14,559 bases of DNA, taken from the NCBI GenBank assembly GCA_022865555.1, contig JALHTD010000477.1, positions 1-14,559 on the forward strand, read 5' to 3'. Position numbers and translations under genes: made by a program. Below the pieces are notes generated by a model, which saw nothing but the letters and a program-made list of their open reading frames with translations, ran no database searches and was not told the DNA's origin. This document shows positions 1 to 6,563 of this stretch, piece by piece. The number at the start of each line of letters is the position of its first letter. Positions within the stretch are counted from its first letter, which is position 1. Source of the DNA: Thermoanaerobaculaceae bacterium (GTDB lineage Bacteria; Acidobacteriota; Thermoanaerobaculia; Thermoanaerobaculales; Thermoanaerobaculaceae).

Positions 1-298
1 CGTACATGCCGCCCAGGCGCGCCATCGTGATCACCAGGTCGAAGGGGCGCTTCTCGAGGAGGGCGAGCGCCTCCTCTGCGATGGGAACCTGGGTGATGCG
101 AGGCGACGTGGCGAGGTTGAGCTGGTAGAACTCGGCATCCAGGCTCTCCGAGAGCTGGCCGTCCTCCTCCAAAATGTAGGAGTCGTACAGCGAGGAGACG
201 AGCAGCACCTCGCGCACGCGGTAGCTCATCAGGTCGCGAAACACAGCGTGGGTCGGGTCGTACTCGGAGAGCCTGTCCGGCTTGTCCCAGGAGATCAT
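1..298 (-). CDS. PEP/pyruvate-binding domain protein, N-terminal part (runs off left edge)
   Basis: The reverse strand from ATG at 298 reads MISWDKPDRLSEYDPTHAVF, then RDLMSYRVREVLLVSSLYDS, then YILEEDGQLSE. From memory, this stretch with the VREVLLVSSLYDSYILEEDG motif is the N-terminal receiver-like region of large PEP/pyruvate-binding (pyruvate, phosphate dikinase or PEP synthase type) proteins of Acidobacteriota and Bacteroidetes. Only 99 residues are in the window, so the catalytic PEP-utilising domains cannot be seen and the assignment rests on this N-terminal motif. The start at 298 has a GAGG Shine-Dalgarno sequence 8 nt upstream. An in-frame ATG at 319 would add seven residues but has no ribosome binding site and lies inside a possible -10 box. 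The gene is divergent from the selenoprotein gene at 484. Family call fairly sure, exact enzymatic role open. Confidence 0.72.
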   Translation of the reverse strand, partial: MISWDKPDRLSEYDPTHAVFRDLMSYRVREVLLVSSLYDSYILEEDGQLSESLDAEFYQLNLATSPRITQVPIAEEALALLEKRPFDLVITMARLGGMY

Positions 299-317
299 GC
301 CTCGCCCCTCGGGTGCC

Positions 318-344
318 ATTATCGCCCGGCTGCGTTCGCTTGCA
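318..344 (-). promoter_or_regulatory. Possible promoter of the PEP/pyruvate-binding gene, with overlapping inverted repeat
   Basis: On the minus strand GATAAT (318-323, five of six matches to TATAAT) is preceded, 16 nt upstream, by CTGCAA (340-345, three of six matches to TTGACA). An inverted repeat GGCTGC/GCAGCC (arms 328-333 and 342-347, 8-nt loop) overlaps the spacer and could be an operator or chance. The predicted transcript would start near 311 and just include the GAGG ribosome binding site, which favours translation start 298 over 319. Weak, pattern-only call. Confidence 0.3.
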
Positions 345-435
345 GCCCGGACCGGGACTAGCCTCGACATATGGCTGCAACGGCTGCCGCCCAGGAGCGC
401 GTGGTGCAGCCGGGCCGGGGGTCCGGGAGGGGTGC

Positions 436-464
436 TTGCGCCGGCGCCTCCACTCCTGTGAAAT
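436..464 (+). promoter_or_regulatory. Possible promoter of the selenoprotein gene
   Basis: TTGCGC (436-441) and TGAAAT (459-464) are separated by exactly 17 nt. They match the sigma-70 hexamers at three and four of six positions. A transcript starting near 471 would begin just before the GAGGTGAGG Shine-Dalgarno region (473-481) of the gene starting at 484. This is a weak match in GC-rich DNA. Confidence 0.25.
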
Positions 465-483
465 AGCGGCGCGAGGTGAGGCG

Positions 484-2010
484 ATGCGCGCTCTCCGGCT
501 CTCGGCTCTTCCCCTGGCGACTGTGCTGCTGGCAGGCGCCGCCGCAGGCCAGATGACCCCGTCTGAGCAAGCCGGCAAGACGCCCGTGCGCCTGGTGGTG
601 TTCGAAGATTTCATGCGCCCTACATGACCTATCTGCCAGGCCGCCGGTCCGGCGGTAGATGCATTGGCAAGCGAGTACGCGAGCGCCGGAAAGCCCGCGG
701 TCTTCTTGGAGCAGCACGTGGATTTTCCGATGGGCAAGCGCATCGGCCGGTGGTGGGCAGCATACAACAGCACGGCACCTGCGTACCTTCCGCTCGTGAT
801 GGTGGACTCCGGCCACCGGATCTCGAGCGGCTCCCAGAACGACTTCAAGGCCACCTACCGGGCGCTCGTCGATGCGGAGCTCGCGCGGCCCCCGCAGGGA
901 GAGATCAATGCGTACACCCGAAGAGTCGGCTCCAGGATGCGCATCTACGCGCGCCTCCGAAACGCCGCCGGAACCGCGCTCTCGGCATCGGGGAACGACG
1001 CCGCGCTGCACGCCCTCGTGTGGGAAGACGCACACGTCGGCGTCACGAACCGCACCGTGCGCGCGGCCCCCTGGGTCGGGGTCTCCCCCGACGTAACACC
1101 CGGGGGCGAGTTCACCGCCACGCTGGAGACGTCTGACCTCCCCAGCGTGAACTGGAGCGCGCTTCACACGGTGGTCGTGGCGGACTACCTGCCAGGCCCC
1201 GGCCCGGCCTACGACATGCTCCAAGGAGCCTGGGCCGAACCCGCCGCCCTGGCGGCGGATCCCCAGACGGTCACGCTAGCGTTCGATGCGAACACCCTCG
1301 AGGACCGGACAGTCCCGGTGCGCCTGGTCGGCCCCTACGTGCTGAATTGGACCGCCGTCGCGAACGTGCCGTGGATCGCCGTCGCGCCCGACAGCGGCTC
1401 GATCTCGGTCCAACCCGCCCTCGAGGTGCGGTCAGGGATGCTCTCACCGGGTTGGCAGCAGGGCGTCGTCACGTTCTCCGCGAGCAGCGAGGACGGGATG
1501 AGCTTTGCCCAGACGATCGCGGTCAGCGCCTTCTCCGGCCCCAGGGTGGTGCGGGTGGGGACCGCGACCGCGGCTCGGGGGTCCACCGTCAGCGTGCCGG
1601 TGGAGTTCTCGGCCCTGGGGGACGAGAACGCCTTGAGCTTCAGCCTGGCCTTCGACCCCGCGGTGTTGAGCAGCCCCTCTGTGAGCCTGGGGCCCGATGC
1701 CGGCGCAGCCGTGCTTACCACCGATACTTCCCAGGCGGCCGGCGGGCACCTGGCTGCGAGCCTTGTCCTTCCCGCCGGCCAGGCGTTCGACCAGGGCAAA
1801 CTCCAACTCGTTGTCCTCTCGTTCAGGGTCGCGCCCGAGGCGTCCGGTCAAGCCGCGGAGATCATTTGGGCCGACCAACCCGTCGCGCGGCAGATCACGG
1901 GAGTGACCGGCGGTGCCCTCACCGCCACGTACCTGGACGGTGCGGTGCTGCTTGCCGATGCACCGATCGTGCGGGCTCCCCGCCGCCGCCTCACACCGGG
2001 GGGCAACTAG
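484..2010 (+). CDS. Secreted thioredoxin-like selenoprotein (Sec48, UxxC) with BACON-like and cohesin-like domains
   Basis: ATG at 484 follows GAGGTGAGG (473-481) and opens a 508-residue frame containing one in-frame TGA (625-627, codon 48), read as selenocysteine. Residues 1-23 are a signal peptide (basic MRALR, hydrophobic core, AAAGQ). Residues 34-137 look thioredoxin-like: beta strand RLVVFEDF, then T-U48-P-I-C51 in the redox CxxC position, a helix, strand PAVFLEQHVDFP, and YLPLVMVD with a probable cis-proline near residue 103. The pattern resembles Omp28-like proteins, where xEEFTxxxCxxC is typical. Residues about 140-250 form an unassigned beta-rich linker. About 258-350 resemble a BACON domain (NWTAVANVPWIAV, PDSGSISV), and 354-490 a cohesin-type domain (GSTVSVPVEFSAL, LSFSLAFDPAVLSSPSV). 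It ends 14 nt from the convergent DUF4010 gene. A probable periplasmic or exported thiol/selenol oxidoreductase; substrate unknown. The alternative is a nonsense mutation or sequencing error, but codon use stays coding on both sides of the TGA and a SECIS-like hairpin follows. Confidence 0.82.
625..627 (+). other. In-frame UGA read as selenocysteine (Sec48)
   Basis: The codon lies in frame between FEDFMRPT and PICQAAGPAVDALASEY, three residues before a cysteine, so it occupies the N-terminal cysteine of a thioredoxin-fold CxxC. TGA differs from the cysteine codons TGC and TGT by one base. The other genes here use TGA as a normal stop and TGG for tryptophan, so a global reassignment of UGA is not supported. 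Confidence 0.82.
631..660 (+). promoter_or_regulatory. Bacterial SECIS-like hairpin immediately after the UGA
   Basis: CCGCC (641-645) pairs perfectly with GGCGG (651-655) around the loop GGTCC (646-650). A lower helix can form between ATCTG (631-635) and TAGAT (656-660, one G-U pair), leaving CCAGG (636-640) bulged on the 5' side. Exactly 18 nt separate the UGA from the loop. As I recall it, the SelB-binding hairpin of E. coli fdhF also has a GGUC loop 18 nt after its UGA, and the bacterial consensus needs a G in the first two loop positions at roughly 16-37 nt. The single bulged U of fdhF is not evident here. Confidence 0.78.
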
Positions 2011-2024
2011 CGGTCGCCAGGCGG

Positions 2025-3305
2025 TTACAGCACCATCAGCAGGGGGAGCAGCCCCACGAGCGCCAGCACGAGCAGCGCCAGCAGCCCCCGGGTGCCGGTG
2101 GCGCGGTCGGAGAAGATTCGTGCGTAGACGCCCTTGAGGGCGTTGTTGCTGGCGGTTGCCACAACGATGGCGGCGGCCGCGGTGGCTAGCGCCGTGCTCA
2201 CGCCGGCGGTCTGGGTGAGGCCCATGATGAAGGGATCCACGTCGGTGACCCCCATCAACGTGGCGAGGGCGTAGATCCCGACGGTCCCGAAGTGCTCCAC
2301 CACCAGGCCGGTGGCGACGAGAGCGACGAGAAAGATCGCCGCGAACAGGAACGCCGAGCCGATCTCCAGCGGGTTCCTGGCCTCGTACTCCCGCTGCACC
2401 GCCGTGCTCGACCGGTCGGGCAGGCGCGACCACGCGAAGCCGGTCAGCATCGTGACCACCCCGAGGATCAGGAACGGGGCCGTCAGTTGCGCTGCCAGTG
2501 CACCGTTGAAGATGGCAAGCAGCACGAGCACCCGCAGGTACATCACGCCCGAGGCCACGATCATGCTGCCTGCGAACAGGTTGGGGCGGTTCTCCCGGCG
2601 CGCCCGCCGCGCCAGCGCCACGGTCATCACGGTGGACGACAAGGCCCCGCCGAGCAGCGCGGCGAGCACGATCCCGCCCCGCTTCTTGGTCACGCGCTGC
2701 AGCACGTAGCTGCCGTAGGAGATCGCGCTCACCGCGGTGACGATCAGCCAGGTCTTGAACGGGTTGAGGTGGAAGCGTGTGAACTCCTGGTTGGGCACCG
2801 CCGGCAGGATCACCACCGTCAGCAGGAGGAACTTGGTGAAGGTAATGACCTCCTCGGAGGGGATGCGCTCCGAGAGCCCCTCGAGCGCCGTCTTCAGCTC
2901 CAGCAGCAGCATCGAGAGCACCACCACTGTCACGGCGATCCAGTAGTACCCGTTGTAGACCAGCGCACCCAGCACGTAGGTCACCAGGCCGGAGACCTCG
3001 GTGGTGACGCCGGCCTCCTCCGCGCTGGCCAGTTTGTGAAGGTACGAAACCAGGAGGAACGCCCCCACGACCACGAACCCCAGCGCTACCGGGAGCACCT
3101 GCTGCCCGGAGATCAGTGCGATTGCGTAGCCGAGCAGGCCGATGAGGGGAAAAGTGCGCACGCCCCCGAAGATGTAATGCCCGGCCGTGGCCTTGCGCCC
3201 CTCGCGCTCGAGCCCGAGCAGGAACGAGAGGGAAAGCACCAGGAGGATCTTCAGCGCCTCGGGGTTCGTCAGCGCCGCGACGTTACGCACCAGGTCTGGT
3301 CCCAT
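2025..3305 (-). CDS. MgtC/SapB family membrane protein with DUF4010 domain
   Basis: A 426-residue, very hydrophobic protein with about ten or more predicted membrane segments. The N-terminal part (LSLSFLLGLEREGRKAT, then GGVRTFPLIGLLGY) carries the GLERE and GxRTF signature of the MgtC/SapB family. The rest, including residues around 180-420 (NPFKTWLIVTAVSAISYGSY, GGALSSTVMTVALARR, LMGVTDVDPFI, ASNNALKGVYARI), matches the DUF4010 domain of this two-domain family. No substrate is established for the family. ATG at 3305 has only a weak ribosome binding site (GAAGAG). TTGAGA (3341-3346) and TAACGT (3318-3323), 17 nt apart, may be its promoter, though that gives an almost leaderless transcript. 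It converges on the selenoprotein gene and diverges from the Ppx gene. Confidence 0.88.
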   Translation of the reverse strand: MGPDLVRNVAALTNPEALKILLVLSLSFLLGLEREGRKATAGHYIFGGVRTFPLIGLLGYAIALISGQQVLPVALGFVVVGAFLLVSYLHKLASAEEAGVTTEVSGLVTYVLGALVYNGYYWIAVTVVVLSMLLLELKTALEGLSERIPSEEVITFTKFLLLTVVILPAVPNQEFTRFHLNPFKTWLIVTAVSAISYGSYVLQRVTKKRGGIVLAALLGGALSSTVMTVALARRARRENRPNLFAGSMIVASGVMYLRVLVLLAIFNGALAAQLTAPFLILGVVTMLTGFAWSRLPDRSSTAVQREYEARNPLEIGSAFLFAAIFLVALVATGLVVEHFGTVGIYALATLMGVTDVDPFIMGLTQTAGVSTALATAAAAIVVATASNNALKGVYARIFSDRATGTRGLLALLVLALVGLLPLLMVL

Positions 3306-3465
3306 GGCTCTTCAGCGACGTTACACCACCAGGGGCACGGTCTCAAGGTCTTGGGGTCCCCGCGGCTGTGCTGGCCGCCTTCGGCTCCATGGCCTCACCG
3401 TCCGGGTACACTGGGTCGAAGCGGACGGCAGTGCAGTGCGGCCGTCTCGTGGCGGTCAACAAACA

Positions 3466-5049
3466 GTGGCTGAAAAACCTCACCTTCCCGTGCCGCTAGA
3501 TGCGGTGGACCGCGAACGATCGTTCCCCGTGCGTCTGGCCTGTATCGACGTGGGATCCAACGCCCTGAGATTCGTCGCCGCCGAGTTCAACACCCTCGAA
3601 GAGTTCGAGGTCCTCGAGCAGGAGCGCGCCCCGGTCCGTCTCGCCCACGACGTCTTCCTTTCCGGCCGTCTCACACACGGAGCCATGACCGCCGCGCTCT
3701 CCGCCCTGGCCTCCTTCGCCGCGCGCATGCGAGAGCTCGAGATCCAGGTGTACCGCGCGGTCGCCACGAGCGCGGTGCGGGAAAGCTCCAACGGTGGCGA
3801 GTTCATCCAGCGGGTCCGCGAAGAGGCAGGCCTCGAGCTCGAGGTGATCTCCGGCTCGGAGGAGGCGCGCTTGGTGTACGCCGCGGTTCGGCGCGCCGTG
3901 CCGCTGGCGGGGCACGAGTGGATAGTCGTCGATGTCGGCGGCGGCAGCGTCGAGGTTCTCCTCATCGATGAGGCCGCCATCCTGTTGAGCGAGTCGCACA
4001 CCATGGGTTCGGTCCGGCTGCTCGAGGAGTTGTCCGAGGCGGCCGAGAAGCCCGGCCACTTCCGTCGTCTCCTGGAGAAGTACATCGCAACGCTGCGCCT
4101 GCCTGCGGCGGCCCAGTCCCGCCGACCGACCGGCTTCATCGCCACCGGCGGCAACGCCGAAACGCTTGCCCAGCTTGCCGGGCCTGCAGCGGAGGCCGGA
4201 CCGCTCCCATCCTTCACACTCGACGCGCTCGGCACGATCATCGAGACGCTCTCCGGACTCTCCTACCGCCAGCGTGTGGAGGAGCTCGGGTTGCGCGAGG
4301 ACCGGGCCGACGTTCTCCTGCCCGCAGCCGTGCTCTACCAGCGGTTGGCGAAGCTCGCCGGCGCAAGCGTGATCCTCGTTCCCGGCGTTGGGATCAAGGA
4401 AGGGGTGCTCTACGACCTTGCCGAGGCGGTCATCACCCGGCACGCCCACGCGGATCGCCGCGAGCAGGAGTTGGCGACTGCTCTGCTGTCGATCGGCCAA
4501 CGCTTCCATTTTGACGAGTCCCACGCGCGCCAGGTGGCCCGCCACTCCCTGCTCCTCTTCGACCAGCTTCGTGGGCTCCACCGGCTCGGTGCCTCCGAGC
4601 GACGCATCCTTCAAGCCGCGGCGTGGCTCCACGACATCGGCGCCTACGTCAGCTACAAACGGCACCACAAGCACTCGATGTACCTGATTGCGCAATGCGA
4701 GCTGCCGGGGTTCTCGGCCTCGGAAATCGAGCTGGTCGCCAACATCGCCCGTTACCACCGCAAGAGCGACCCCGCCCCCGGCCACGAGGAGTTCGCCCGC
4801 CTGAAGGCCGCGGACCAGAAGCGGCTTCTCGCCCTCGCCGCGCTTCTCCGCCTCGCCGATGCCCTCGACCGGGAGCACACGGAACGGATTCAGGGCGTCA
4901 CCGCGGAGCTGCAGCCTGGGAAAGTCGTGCTGCGCCTCGAGGGCAAGGGAGACCTGCTGCTCGAGAAGTGGGCCCTCAAGCGCAAGGCGCCGCTGTTCGA
5001 AAAGGTGTTCGAGCGCACAGTCAAGGTCCGGGACGGTGGGGAAGACTGA
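3466..5049 (+). CDS. Ppx/GppA phosphatase with C-terminal HD domain (exopolyphosphatase or pppGpp phosphohydrolase)
   Basis: The N-terminal ASKHA-fold half has the P-loop-like motif IDVGSNALRF (DVGSN at 28-32) and the second phosphate-binding motif VVDVGGGSVEV (D156, GGGS). TGGNAETLAQL is the third conserved region. The C-terminal half is an HD-type domain with HARQVARHS and the metal-binding pair H389-D390 in WLHDIG, as in E. coli Ppx and GppA. Family members release phosphate from polyphosphate ends or convert pppGpp to ppGpp, and sequence alone does not decide which. The nearby ppk1 and CHAD genes favour polyphosphate. The start is uncertain. GTG at 3466 follows GGCGGT (3451-3456) by 9 nt and gives 527 residues; GTG 3490 also fits, and ATG 3304 would add 54 residues of unlike composition and share bases with the divergent DUF4010 start. 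The metallophosphoesterase gene follows after 46 nt. Confidence 0.88.
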   Translation: MAEKPHLPVPLDAVDRERSFPVRLACIDVGSNALRFVAAEFNTLEEFEVLEQERAPVRLAHDVFLSGRLTHGAMTAALSALASFAARMRELEIQVYRAVATSAVRESSNGGEFIQRVREEAGLELEVISGSEEARLVYAAVRRAVPLAGHEWIVVDVGGGSVEVLLIDEAAILLSESHTMGSVRLLEELSEAAEKPGHFRRLLEKYIATLRLPAAAQSRRPTGFIATGGNAETLAQLAGPAAEAGPLPSFTLDALGTIIETLSGLSYRQRVEELGLREDRADVLLPAAVLYQRLAKLAGASVILVPGVGIKEGVLYDLAEAVITRHAHADRREQELATALLSIGQRFHFDESHARQVARHSLLLFDQLRGLHRLGASERRILQAAAWLHDIGAYVSYKRHHKHSMYLIAQCELPGFSASEIELVANIARYHRKSDPAPGHEEFARLKAADQKRLLALAALLRLADALDREHTERIQGVTAELQPGKVVLRLEGKGDLLLEKWALKRKAPLFEKVFERTVKVRDGGED

Positions 5050-5095
5050 GGCACGCGGTGCGAAGGTCTGAAGGCGTGCCCGCAGGCGTGGTGCG

Positions 5096-5773
5096 ATGCG
5101 TGTAGCGATCCTGTCGGATGTTCACGCCAACATCTCAGCCCTCGAGGCGGCCCTCGCCGACCTCGAGCGCCGCGCGGCGAACGTCGTTCTCGTCGCGGGC
5201 GACGTGATCGGGGACGGAACCCACCCATCCGAGGTGGTGGCGCTGCTGCGGCGCCGCGCAATACCGACGATCCGCGGCAACGTCGAGCGCAAGGTGATGG
5301 ACGTGGCCGCCCTTCACCCTAGCGAAGTCGCCGTCCTCGTGAAGAAGAAGGACGCGGACCTCGTCTGGACCTCCAAGCGCCTGGGACGCGAAGGTGTGGA
5401 CTGGCTCCGCAGCCTCCCTCCCTCGCTCGACCTGCGGCTGGCGGGCTCGCGCCTCCTTCTCGTCCACGGATCGCCCCTCGGCGACACCGACTACGTGTAC
5501 CCGAGCCTCACGGCCAGGGCGCTCGCGGCCAAGCTCGGTGCCGAACGGCCGGATGTTCTGGCCTGCGGTCACTCCCACATTCCGTTTGCGCGGCGAATCG
5601 CCGGCGTGACGGTTGTCAACGCGGGTTCGGTGGGGCGGCCGGTGGATGGAGACCCGCGCGGGTCCTACGCGCTCGTTGACCTGGAGCCCGGGTGCATCGC
5701 GCGTGCGCGCATCGTGCGCTTCCCCTACCCGATCGAACAGCCACCACCGGGAACCGCTCGAAGGACGGTTTGA
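5096..5773 (+). CDS. YfcE-like metallophosphoesterase
   Basis: A 225-residue single-domain calcineurin-like phosphoesterase. The metal-binding motifs appear in order: SDVHAN (D8, H10), AGDVIGDG (D36), RGNVE (N62), LVHGSP (H124) and CGHSHIPF (H159, H161). The protein is close to the usual length of the YfcE/predicted-phosphodiesterase group, cytoplasmic, with no signal peptide. RGNVE replaces the more common GNHD, as in YfcE relatives, and keeps the metal-binding asparagine. The substrate cannot be read from the sequence. Position 46 nt after the Ppx gene on the same strand suggests one transcript, so a phosphate- or polyphosphate-related role is possible but inferred only from context. ATG at 5096 starts directly at the conserved first strand; its ribosome binding site is weak. 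Confidence 0.85.
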   Translation: MRVAILSDVHANISALEAALADLERRAANVVLVAGDVIGDGTHPSEVVALLRRRAIPTIRGNVERKVMDVAALHPSEVAVLVKKKDADLVWTSKRLGREGVDWLRSLPPSLDLRLAGSRLLLVHGSPLGDTDYVYPSLTARALAAKLGAERPDVLACGHSHIPFARRIAGVTVVNAGSVGRPVDGDPRGSYALVDLEPGCIARARIVRFPYPIEQPPPGTARRTV

Positions 5774-5813
5774 GCCCCACGACTGGCGGCCGGGCGCGTT
5801 GCCGTCTCCTGCC

Positions 5814-6563
5814 TCACCCGCCGCCGGCGAGCCGCGCATTCAGCTCTGCCCAGAGCCCGCAGAACCCCCGCGCGGCCTCACTCGACGGGGCGTAGGCGAC
5901 CACCGGTGCCCGGCGAACTCCCATCCTCTCCACGACGCTCGCCATGGGAATCGCGGTCCGGAGGAACTGCGCGTCGGCTCCATAGAGCTCGACCGCATCG
6001 CGGTGCATCGTCTTGCGCCTGTCCACCATCGAGAAGAACGGCAGCACGACCAGGCTCTGCCGACCGGCCTTGGCGGCGAACGCGCGCACCTGCTCCAGGC
6101 CGCGCAGCGAGAGGGTCGTCGGGATGACCGGAACGAGGAGCACGTCGGCCGCCCGTAGCACGCTCTCGCTCACAAGGGAGACCGACGGCGCGCAGTCGAG
6201 GAACACCGCGTCGTACTCGTCGGCGAGCGGCGCCAGCTTGAGGGCCAGCCTTTCTTCAGGGTCCTTGCGGGCGTCGAGCTCGAGGTCGAGCCGTCGGTAC
6301 GAGAAGTCGGCCGGAAGAAGATCGAGGTTCTCGACGTCGGTGCCGCGAACGAGCGGCCGAAGATCCGCGGATCTTCGCAGCAGCTTCCCACCACCCCCTT
6401 TGACCTTGGCCCTGACCCGAAAGTAGAAGCTCGCCGCACCCTGGGGATCGAGATCCCACAGCAGCGTCCGCAGGCCTTCGGTGGCGCTGAGGTAGGCCAG
6501 GTTGACGGCGGCGGCGGTCTTCCCGACGCCTCCCTTGATCGTCCAGACGGCGATCACGCGCAT
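5814..6563 (-). CDS. ParA/MinD-family ATPase (orphan, in ppk1-CHAD operon)
   Basis: A 249-residue ParA-type ATPase without an N-terminal DNA-binding extension. Deviant Walker A KGGVGKT (10-16, signature lysine K10), Walker A' WDLDPQGAASF (36-46, D39) and Walker B AVFLDCAPSVS (D123) are all intact. VPVIPTTLSLRGLEQV (145-160) and the C-terminal PVVAYAPSSEAARGF are typical of the family. Such ATPases dimerise with ATP, bind the nucleoid and position DNA or protein cargo through a partner that triggers hydrolysis. No parB, parS-like repeats or chromosome-partition genes are nearby. Its start ATG overlaps the CHAD gene stop by one base (TGATG), so the two are probably co-translated. A role in distributing polyphosphate granules is my inference. 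It could instead be a regulator unrelated to granules. Confidence 0.9.
   Translation of the reverse strand: MRVIAVWTIKGGVGKTAAAVNLAYLSATEGLRTLLWDLDPQGAASFYFRVRAKVKGGGGKLLRRSADLRPLVRGTDVENLDLLPADFSYRRLDLELDARKDPEERLALKLAPLADEYDAVFLDCAPSVSLVSESVLRAADVLLVPVIPTTLSLRGLEQVRAFAAKAGRQSLVVLPFFSMVDRRKTMHRDAVELYGADAQFLRTAIPMASVVERMGVRRAPVVAYAPSSEAARGFCGLWAELNARLAGGG

Noticed and set aside
625..627. UGA as tryptophan through a changed genetic code
   Set aside because: Other genes in the window end in TGA (Ppx, ppk1, CHAD, DUF523, histidine kinase, metallophosphoesterase) and use TGG freely for tryptophan, and codon 48 falls at a CxxC cysteine position, not a tryptophan position.
664..2010. Gene starting at TTG 664 as an independent cytoplasmic protein
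   Set aside because: It would lack the signal peptide, first strand and redox motif of the thioredoxin fold, starts in mid-helix and has no ribosome binding site.
1444..2433. A long minus-strand open frame overlapping the selenoprotein and DUF4010 genes
   Set aside because: Arg/Gly/Ala-rich shadow spanning the end of one gene and the antisense of another; no start signal.
3304..3465. Ppx start at ATG 3304 sharing its CATG with the divergent DUF4010 start
   Set aside because: The extra 54 residues are Arg/Gly/Trp-rich and unlike the family, there is no Shine-Dalgarno sequence, and it would leave no room for promoters.
2292..3473. A 393-codon open frame on the plus strand antisense to the DUF4010 gene
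   Set aside because: Low-complexity His/Arg/Gln/Glu-rich translation, no signal or domain, while the minus-strand frame encodes a clear multi-pass membrane protein.
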